Shown here piece after piece: positions 24,475 to 30,231 of a DNA stretch of 30,231 bases. The stretch lies in assembly GCA_003646055.1 (NCBI GenBank), contig QNDZ01000002.1, positions 1 through 30,231 of the forward strand, read 5' to 3'. Each line of letters begins with the position of its first letter. Position 1 is the stretch's first letter. The notes beneath the pieces were generated by a model, which ran no database searches, was not told where the DNA came from, and saw nothing but the letters and a program-made list of their open reading frames with translations. The position numbers were made by a program, and so were the translations under genes. Source of the stretch: a bacterium. Lineage in GTDB: Bacteria > Hydrothermota > UBA3072 > B12-G15.

Positions 24475-25604
24475 AGGCAGGGATAATTGCAATAGGGGAT
24501 GAGGTTGTTTCTGGTGATGTGGTTGATACAAACACCCTTTATATATCAAGGAAACTTACCGCATCGGGTTATACTGTTAAATTGAGGATACAGGTTCCTG
24601 ACCAGCGAGAAGGTATTATCAGGGCACTTGATTATTCCCTGCCACGGGTTGACCTGCTGATAATAACAGGTGGGCTGGGACCAACAGGTGATGACATAAC
24701 AACCTGTGTAATTGCAGAATACTTTGGTTTTGAATGTATGCAGAGTGAAAAAGGATATATGTTATTAAAGGGAGCAGAGGAGATTGAGAATGATGTTGGC
24801 ATGATACCAGGCATGCTTATAAAGATTGATAATAGAGAATTGTTGCTTATGCCTGGTGTTCCTGAGGAGATGAAGAATATATTTGATAGGTTTATAAGCA
24901 GAATTTTCACCTCAAGGACACCACATCTAACATTCAGGACATGTGGCATAACGGAGAGGATGCTTCACGAGATACTCTCAAGCGTTTTTCAGGATATGAA
25001 AGGTTTCCACTTCTATCCCTCGTGGAGGGGTGTTGACTTGAAGATAATGCCAGATAACCCGGAGGAGATTCAAAATATCAGAGAAAGAGTGATAGGGGCG
25101 ATAGAAGACTATGTGTATGCAGAGGAAGACATAGAGATTGAAGAGGTTGTGGGAAAAATGCTTAGAAAAGGTGGGTACACAATCTCCGTTGCAGAATCAT
25201 GTACAGGTGGACTTGTTGCAAGTTTGATAACAGATGTTCCCGGAAGTTCAAATTATTTCATGGGTGGCATCACTGCCTACTCAAATGACGCAAAAATAAA
25301 ACTTCTGAATGTTTCGCCTGAAAACATAAAAAAGTATGGGGCTGTCAGTGAACAGGTTGCTGAAGAAATGGCAGAGGGGGTTGCAAAGGTCTTCAAAACA
25401 GATATAGGTATCTCAACAACAGGGATTGCAGGCCCAACTGGAGGAACGCCTGAAAAACCAGTGGGTCTTGTTTACATGGGTGTTCACATAAATGGAGAGA
25501 CCATTGTTGAAAGAAGGATATTCAGACCGCCAAGGGGAAGGGTGAAGATTGAGTCATCAACATACCTTCTCTTTATGCTTTACAGGAGGCTTAAAAAGAA
25601 ATGA
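24471..25604 (+). CDS. cinA: CinA, competence/damage-inducible protein, NMN amidase
   Basis: A two-domain protein: an N-terminal MoCF-like (COG1058) domain with GDEVVSGDVVDTN and ITGGLGPTGDD, reported to act as ADP-ribose pyrophosphatase in some species, and a C-terminal nicotinamide mononucleotide deamidase domain with SVAESCTGGLVASLI and TGIAGPTGG. Length 377 is slightly shorter than average (about 410). It probably recycles NMN released by NAD-dependent DNA ligase. In Deinococcus, Streptococcus and others cinA lies in the recA operon, and the same is seen here. Start is within the CheW-like gene stop (ATGA). Confidence 0.94.
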   Translation: MKAGIIAIGDEVVSGDVVDTNTLYISRKLTASGYTVKLRIQVPDQREGIIRALDYSLPRVDLLIITGGLGPTGDDITTCVIAEYFGFECMQSEKGYMLLKGAEEIENDVGMIPGMLIKIDNRELLLMPGVPEEMKNIFDRFISRIFTSRTPHLTFRTCGITERMLHEILSSVFQDMKGFHFYPSWRGVDLKIMPDNPEEIQNIRERVIGAIEDYVYAEEDIEIEEVVGKMLRKGGYTISVAESCTGGLVASLITDVPGSSNYFMGGITAYSNDAKIKLLNVSPENIKKYGAVSEQVAEEMAEGVAKVFKTDIGISTTGIAGPTGGTPEKPVGLVYMGVHINGETIVERRIFRPPRGRVKIESSTYLLFMLYRRLKKK

Positions 25605-26128
25605 GACTGTTTGTTGGTGTTGAAATTCCAGAAAGTGAAAAGAGAAAGATTGTTCAGTTGAAAAAAGGGATAAGTGTGAAGGGTCGGGTTAAGTGGGTGG
25701 AGAAGGAAAACCTTCATATAACAATCCTTTTTATTGGTGAGAGTGAACCTGAAGAAATAATAAGGCTTCTGGATGGAATAGAACATGAGTTCAAGCCATT
25801 TGAGGCAAGGCTTTCAGGTGTTTCTGCCTTCCCCTCACTTTCCAGACCAAGGGTTTTGTGGGTGGGTCTTGAGAAGGGTGAAGAGGAATTAAAGGAACTA
25901 CATAAAAAGGTATATAACAGGCTGAAGCACATTGTAAAGCCAGAAAATACATTCGTTCCCCATGTTACCTTTGGAAGGGTGAAGTATGGAAGGGTGGGTT
26001 TTACTTCGCTTCATCTAAGGAATCCAGAGGATTTCACAATAGATGGGCTGAATCTGTTCCAGAGCAGGCTTACGCCTGAAGGTCCTGTTTACTCTGTTAT
26101 TAAACGATATATTTCTGGAGGTGAATAG
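25601..26128 (+). CDS. thpR: RNA 2',3'-cyclic phosphodiesterase ThpR (LigT family)
   Basis: A 175-residue 2H phosphoesterase. The two catalytic HxT motifs are at His39-Ile-Thr41 (LHITILFIGE) and His121-Val-Thr123 (PHVTFGRVK). The opening RLFVGVEIP is also characteristic. It hydrolyses 2',3'-cyclic phosphate ends of RNA in characterised members. Lying between cinA and recA it copies the cinA-ligT-recA order known from Deinococcus. Here one extra membrane-protein gene separates it from recA. Confidence 0.92.
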   Translation: MRLFVGVEIPESEKRKIVQLKKGISVKGRVKWVEKENLHITILFIGESEPEEIIRLLDGIEHEFKPFEARLSGVSAFPSLSRPRVLWVGLEKGEEELKELHKKVYNRLKHIVKPENTFVPHVTFGRVKYGRVGFTSLHLRNPEDFTIDGLNLFQSRLTPEGPVYSVIKRYISGGE

Positions 26129-27081
26129 TGGTTATACTGGGATTGAAATTCTTCATGTTGAATCTTATCTTCCTTTTGTTTGCAGCCACACTTGACAGGT
26201 CTGGTCTGATTAAACGGATCATGGATCTTGGTGTTAAGAAGGGTGGCAGGGTTGGATTTCACATACTGCTCTCAACGATATTCATTCTCTCCCCATTGTA
26301 CCTGTTCCCTGTTTTTCTCTACCGTCTGCCCAATGTTTCAAAGAGAATCAATAAGGAGAAGACAGGGCTCACCCTTCTTATGGCTGCTGTGATGCTTGGT
26401 TCAATTCTTCTCCCCTTTGGTAACCAGAGAAACCTGTTTTTTTCTACCTATTTTATTACCATGAGAGAAGGTTTTTCCCCTCTCAGGGAACTGGTTCCAC
26501 ACATATGGCCATACTGGGTTTTACTCCTTGCTTTTCTAAATCTTGTTGCGTACCTTTTAAGGGTTGAGGTTCAGGATAACCTTGTAAAATTGGAAAAGGT
26601 GAGATATCAGGAACTTATTCTCTCTGGAATTGCCCTTTTCTTCATATTCCCCTTTGCCATGGGTAAGTTGAACTTCCTTGGCTTCATTTTCCTCACGGGT
26701 TTCCTCTTCTTTGCCTTTATCAGTAAAGAAACTATAAAGAGGGTGAGGTGGTGGTTTCTTTTGCCACCAGCAATTGCAATCCCTCTATCCATGATGCCCT
26801 TAAAGATACCCGTTCCACTGAAGGGATTACCCATGCTCTTTGTTCCTTTTATATCTTCAGGTTTCATCACATCCGATCTGTCAGCCATTGTTTTTTCAAG
26901 CATCAGGATAAATATGCCCACAATTATCATGGGGGTTGCTGGAGGCAGTCTTCTGGGTTTATGGGGTGGCTTTGAACTCATATATATATATTTTATAAGA
27001 AAGGAGAGATTCAAGCCTGTTTTACTCTCACTAATAGGTGTCTTTGTGTTTTTGCTTGGATTATTAACATTGAAACTTTAA
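26128..27081 (+). CDS. polytopic membrane protein, possible ion-transporter-superfamily relative
   Basis: Not recognised as a named family. The 317 residues contain about nine or ten hydrophobic segments. A stretch LLMAAVMLGSILLPFGNQRN and a later PTIIMGVAGGSLLGLWGG recall the paired conserved loops of ArsB/NhaD-type (IT superfamily) transporters, but this is weak. Start is GTG at 26128 sharing one base with the thpR TAG stop, preceded by GGAGG at 26117-26121. It lies between thpR and recA in the DNA-maintenance run with no obvious functional tie. It could be an anion or cation permease, or a membrane protein of unknown role. Confidence 0.65.
   Translation: MVILGLKFFMLNLIFLLFAATLDRSGLIKRIMDLGVKKGGRVGFHILLSTIFILSPLYLFPVFLYRLPNVSKRINKEKTGLTLLMAAVMLGSILLPFGNQRNLFFSTYFITMREGFSPLRELVPHIWPYWVLLLAFLNLVAYLLRVEVQDNLVKLEKVRYQELILSGIALFFIFPFAMGKLNFLGFIFLTGFLFFAFISKETIKRVRWWFLLPPAIAIPLSMMPLKIPVPLKGLPMLFVPFISSGFITSDLSAIVFSSIRINMPTIIMGVAGGSLLGLWGGFELIYIYFIRKERFKPVLLSLIGVFVFLLGLLTLKL
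26972..26999 (+). promoter_or_regulatory. candidate internal promoter for recA
   Basis: TTGAAC (26972-26977) and TATAAG (26994-26999) are 16 bases apart, with an alternating CATATATATATAT tract between them. The site lies inside the membrane-protein gene about 90 bases before the recA ATG. I see no LexA-type operator here (neither GAAC-N4-GTTC nor CTGT-N8-ACAG). Confidence 0.35.
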
Positions 27082-27090
27082 GGAGGTAAT

Positions 27091-28116
27091 ATGGAGGAGA
27101 AAAAGAAAAAGGCAATAGAGGAGGCATTAAAGCAGATAGAGAAGCAGTTTGGTAAAGGTGCTGTAATGAGGCTTGGTGGGCAGGAAGTGGTTCAGGTGGA
27201 TGTTATTCCAACTGGTTCAATGAGCCTTGATTATGCACTGGGTATTGGTGGAGTTCCAAGGGGAAGGATAGTTGAAATCTTTGGTCAGGAGTCTTCCGGG
27301 AAAACAACACTTGCATTACACATTATTGCAGAGGCACAGAAAAAGGGTGGTATAGCAGCCTTTATAGATGCAGAGCATGCACTTGACCCTATATATGCAG
27401 AGGCACTTGGTGTTGATATTGATGAATTGCTCATATCCCAGCCAGACACAGGGGAACAGGCACTTGAGATAGCAGAAACACTTGTGAGGAGTGGTGCAGT
27501 TGACCTTATTGTAGTTGATTCTGTTGCAGCACTTGTGCCAAAGGCAGAGATTGATGGAGAGATGGGTGATGCTCATGTTGGTCTCCAGGCAAGGCTTATG
27601 TCGCAGGCATTGAGAAAACTCACAGGTGTTTTGAGTAAATCAAAGACATGTGCAATCTTTATAAATCAGGTGAGATACAAAATTGGAGTTATGTTTGGGA
27701 ATCCCCTTACAACACCTGGTGGTCTTGCCCTCAAGTTCCACACATCTGTAAGAATGGAGATAAGGAATCTGGGTGCAATCAAGGAAGGTGATACAAGTGT
27801 TGGTATGAGGGTTCAGGTGAAGGTTGTCAAAAACAAACTTGCCCCACCTTTCAGGACAGCCCAGTTTGACATCATTTATGGTAAAGGAATATCTAAGGAG
27901 GGTGAACTTATAGATATGGGAATTCAGTATGGCGTGATAACAAAAACTGGCTCATGGTATTCCTATGGTGAAGAGAGGCTTGGTCAGGGCAAGGAGAGGG
28001 TGAGGAGATTCCTTGAAGAAAATCCAGATATTGCCCGGAAGATTGAAATGGACATAAGGAGGCAGATGGGGTTTGGAGAAGAAAACAATAAGACTGAAGA
28101 GACTGGGGAAGAATAA
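27091..28116 (+). CDS. recA: recombinase RecA
   Basis: DNA strand-exchange and SOS-inducing ATPase. The 341 residues have Walker [10 protein letters not shown] (65-73), Walker [11 protein letters not shown], the L1 region [18 protein letters not shown]2 region [14 protein letters not shown], and the C-terminal domain with a short acidic end ([13 protein letters not shown]). AAGGAGG precedes the ATG. One unusual residue stands out: in L2 the position equal to E. coli Glu207 is Leu206 (NPLTTPGG instead of NPETTxGG). All other core motifs look normal. recX overlaps its 3' end by 44 bases. Confidence 0.97.
   Translation: MEEKKKKAIEEALKQIEKQFGKGAVMRLGGQEVVQVDVIPTGSMSLDYALGIGGVPRGRIVEIFGQESSGKTTLALHIIAEAQKKGGIAAFIDAEHALDPIYAEALGVDIDELLISQPDTGEQALEIAETLVRSGAVDLIVVDSVAALVPKAEIDGEMGDAHVGLQARLMSQALRKLTGVLSKSKTCAIFINQVRYKIGVMFGNPLTTPGGLALKFHTSVRMEIRNLGAIKEGDTSVGMRVQVKVVKNKLAPPFRTAQFDIIYGKGISKEGELIDMGIQYGVITKTGSWYSYGEERLGQGKERVRRFLEENPDIARKIEMDIRRQMGFGEENNKTEETGEE
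28056..28062 (+). promoter_or_regulatory. ribosome binding site that decides the recX start
   Basis: AAGGAGG lies inside the 3' end of recA, ten bases before the TTG at 28073. No ATG in the right frame is nearby, so a TTG start with this strong site is the best choice. Confidence 0.6.
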
Positions 28117-28663
28117 ATTCTTGCTATTGATTGGTGAGACAGAAGAAGGGGCCTATACCTATGGAACCATTAAAAGGTATGGGCTTAAAGATGGTGCTGA
28201 GGTTTCAGAAAAGGATATTGATTCTTTATACGAAAAATTTATCATTCCTTTTGCAAAGGAGAGGGTGTTGAGGCTTCTCTCAAGAAGGGAGAGGAGTGAA
28301 AAGGAAATTGAGGAATACCTCAGGCATAAACACTACTCAAAGGAGACCATAAACAGGGTGATAGGAGACTTCACATCAAGTAAACTTGTAGACAACAGGA
28401 GGTTTGCCGAAATCTTTGTCCGTTCCAGATTTGAAACAAGTCCCAGAGGAGTGAATGTTCTTTCCCGTGAATTAAGGGAGAAGGGAATACCAGAGCATGT
28501 AATTCAGGATGTGTTACAGGATTACGATGAGGAGGAGGCGCTGGAGAGGGTTATAAACAGGGTGAAAAAAAGGTATAAAAACAGGAGAGATAAACTTATA
28601 AAGTATCTTCTCCAGAAGGGCTTTGACTACTATCTTATCCTTCAGAAGGTAAATGAGACATAG
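28073..28663 (+). CDS. recX: regulatory protein RecX
   Basis: A 196-residue helical protein that modulates RecA filaments. The RecX three-helix repeats are seen around residues 62-190: [40 protein letters not shown], and the later [17 protein letters not shown] and [15 protein letters not shown] segments. Residues 1-55 are an extension of the kind found in many RecX proteins. It starts at TTG inside recA (44 base overlap), so its level probably follows recA translation. It ends with TAG, overlapping the CDF transporter start by 11 bases. Confidence 0.9.
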   Translation: MEKKTIRLKRLGKNKFLLLIGETEEGAYTYGTIKRYGLKDGAEVSEKDIDSLYEKFIIPFAKERVLRLLSRRERSEKEIEEYLRHKHYSKETINRVIGDFTSSKLVDNRRFAEIFVRSRFETSPRGVNVLSRELREKGIPEHVIQDVLQDYDEEEALERVINRVKKRYKNRRDKLIKYLLQKGFDYYLILQKVNET

Positions 28664-29756
28664 TCAGGAGACTGTAAAAGCAGGGATTTTTGGTATAGCA
28701 GGGAATGTGATTTTATTCCTGATAAAGATTATTTTATTTTTCTTTTCAGGTAGTATAGCGATCCTTGCAGATAGTTTCCACACCCTGTCAGATTCAATAA
28801 GTTCAATGCTTATGCTTGCTGGTATATACAAGTCAAGGACACCGCCTGATAGAGAACATCCCTATGGACACGGGAAAACAGAGTACTTTGTGATGGTTTT
28901 CATGGCAATAATACTTGTTTTTGCAGGTTTTATGTTCTCAAAGGAAGCCACACTCAGGATAATGAAGCCCATTGAGTTAAAGATAGATGTGTGGATTCTT
29001 TCAGGATTACTATTCACCATTCTGATAAAGGAGGCCATGTCCCTGTATGCATTCAGGGTTGTGAGGAGAACAGGCTCAAAAATTGTTCAGGTTGATGCCT
29101 GGCATCACAGGTTTGATACAATCACAAGTGTGTTTGTTCTGTTTTCCCTCATTGTTCAAAGATTTGGTATAGTGAGGATGGATGGGATTGCAGGTTTTGT
29201 CGTGGGAATTATTATTGCTGCACTTGGGCTCAAATTCCTGAAGGATGCATATGACAGGATAATGGGTGTTCCGCCTTCAATTGATATGGTGAGAGGTATA
29301 AAGGAGATTGCAATGGGTGTTGATGGAGTGAGGGCTGTCCATGATTTTATCATATCAAATGTTGAATCCTTCCCGATAATCACCTTCCATATAGAGGTTG
29401 ATAGAAATCTTTCGGTTGAGAAGGCACATTCTGTTGCCGATGAAGTTGAAAAGATGGTGCAGAAAGAATATGGTGGTGTGTGTGTTGTACATGTTGACCC
29501 TGCCTGTGAAGACCAATCTGTCAGGGAAATGTTGAAATGTCTTAAGGAGAGGATTAAGGATGTTGAGGTTGTTCAGGATGTTTACACTGTGAGTAAAACA
29601 GAAAAGGGTTTTGTTGTGGAGATAGTCTTTAAGAGGAACACAGAAGCAGGGAAAAAAGAGGAAGTTATAGATTTGATAAGGAAGGAACTTGTGAAGAGAT
29701 TTGGTGTTGAAAATATAGAATTTCAGGAGAGACCGGGATTTTTGCCAGAGAAATGA
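28653..29756 (+). CDS. cation diffusion facilitator (CDF) metal exporter
   Basis: A 367-residue membrane transporter, probably exporting Zn2+ or a similar metal against H+. Six TM segments fill residues about 10-200. The metal site is seen as H43 and D47 in TM2 (ILADSFHTLSDS) and H151 and D155 in TM5 (DAWHHRFD), a HDHD pattern as in CzcD/ZnT zinc carriers (E. coli FieF has DDHD). A cytoplasmic CDF domain follows (VRAVHDFI, FHIEVDRNLSVEKAH). About 70 residues beyond the usual end form an extra domain (REMLKCLKERIKDVEVVQDV). It starts inside recX, with AAGG just ahead. Confidence 0.92.
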   Translation: MRHSQETVKAGIFGIAGNVILFLIKIILFFFSGSIAILADSFHTLSDSISSMLMLAGIYKSRTPPDREHPYGHGKTEYFVMVFMAIILVFAGFMFSKEATLRIMKPIELKIDVWILSGLLFTILIKEAMSLYAFRVVRRTGSKIVQVDAWHHRFDTITSVFVLFSLIVQRFGIVRMDGIAGFVVGIIIAALGLKFLKDAYDRIMGVPPSIDMVRGIKEIAMGVDGVRAVHDFIISNVESFPIITFHIEVDRNLSVEKAHSVADEVEKMVQKEYGGVCVVHVDPACEDQSVREMLKCLKERIKDVEVVQDVYTVSKTEKGFVVEIVFKRNTEAGKKEEVIDLIRKELVKRFGVENIEFQERPGFLPEK

Positions 29757-30231
29757 AGATTGTGCTTGCATCAAGTTCTCCAAGAAGAATATCACTCCTC
29801 TCCGGGATGAATGTTGAGTTTGAAATAAGAAATCCGAATGTTAAGGAGGAATTCTTTGAAGACCCTGTTAAGACCGTTGAATTCAACGCCCTGAAAAAGG
29901 CAAGGGCTGTTAGAAAAGGCAGAGAGATAGTGCTTGGGTTTGACACAATAGTATTCCTTGATGGTGAAATTCTTGGGAAACCACAGAATGAGAATCACGC
30001 ATATAGATTGCTGAAAAAGTTGTCCGGTAAGGTTCACAGGGTATATACAGGGATTGCAGTGGTAACCCCTGAAAGGGAGATTGTTGACCATGAAGTATCC
30101 GAGGTGAAATTTAGACCACTAACAGACAGAGAGATATGGGAGTATATCAGAACTGGAGAACCACTTGATAAGGCAGGTGCGTATGGGTATCAGGAAAAGG
30201 GAAGGGCACTTGTTGAGTATGTGAATGGGAG
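29753..30231 (+). CDS. maf: Maf-family nucleotide pyrophosphatase, cut by window end
   Basis: The first 159 residues of a Maf protein, which hydrolyses non-canonical or nucleoside triphosphates and has been tied to septum control. Visible are ASSSPRRISLL at the start, GFDTIVFLDGEILGKP, LSGKVHRVYTGIAVV and YIRTGEPLDKAGAYGYQ. The open frame runs off the end at 30231 with no stop, and only about 30 residues should be missing. The ATG overlaps the CDF stop (ATGA). A plain Maf usually has about 190-200 residues. Confidence 0.93.
   Translation, partial: MKIVLASSSPRRISLLSGMNVEFEIRNPNVKEEFFEDPVKTVEFNALKKARAVRKGREIVLGFDTIVFLDGEILGKPQNENHAYRLLKKLSGKVHRVYTGIAVVTPEREIVDHEVSEVKFRPLTDREIWEYIRTGEPLDKAGAYGYQEKGRALVEYVNG

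Noticed and set aside
26748..26975. 75-residue plus-strand frame within the membrane-protein gene
   Set aside because: Out-of-frame overlap without ribosome binding site or motif. The long hydrophobic frame is the real one.
26979..26991. CATATATATATAT microsatellite-like tract
   Set aside because: Short and in a coding frame (Ile-Tyr-Ile-Tyr). Used only as context for the candidate recA promoter.

Overview
This is a bacterial chromosomal window in which every supported gene lies on the + strand. I count 30 protein genes (the last cut by the window end), no rRNA or tRNA, no CRISPR array and no insertion sequence. Genes are packed almost without gaps, mostly through 1-20 base start/stop overlaps (often ATGA). 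Arginine is written mainly with AGG/AGA and isoleucine often with ATA, CG dinucleotides look scarce, and the proteins are rich in K/E/R. This resembles thermophilic or deep-branching bacteria. Lineage is not decided by the sequence: MglA, PATAN-TPR and type IV pilus genes would fit an uncultivated FCB-like or deltaproteobacteria-like group, but that is inference.

Left part (1-10128): a Lon-family protease of the LonB/AAA_32 type; two M16 peptidase-family proteins, one with and one without the zinc site; then DUF512 radical-SAM-like protein - der - plsY, an order known from Clostridia and others. A PhoU/TrkA-C protein and a two-domain MgtE/SLC41 transporter follow, a pair best known from archaea.

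The only real gap (10129-10312, 184 bases) holds a good sigma70-like promoter in front of accB. From there to the window end about 20 kb has no gap longer than 11 bases: accB - pilT - accC - thiE, with pilT sitting between the two acetyl-CoA carboxylase genes.

The centre (13808-24474) is the most interesting part. It holds an MglA-type polarity GTPase, a 629-residue protein with two DnaA-like P-loop modules and a Glu-rich tail, a PATAN(DUF4388)-TPR protein, cheR, cheD, cheB, a second TPR protein, an ExeA-like ATPase, a Lys-rich-tailed CheW, a six-TM HAMP chemoreceptor and a divergent small CheW. No CheA, CheY or MglB is in the window. With pilT just upstream I infer a chemosensory/polarity module that may steer type IV pilus motility, with the tandem ATPase as an undescribed component.

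The right part (24471-30231) is a DNA-maintenance run: cinA - thpR - unknown membrane protein - recA - recX, then a zinc-type CDF exporter and a partial maf. cinA-thpR(ligT)-recA is a known order, for example in Deinococcus. Departures from family norms include both G4 motifs of Der, the L2 loop of RecA, the AIRNLIRE motif of PilT and the P-loop of the Lon-like protease.
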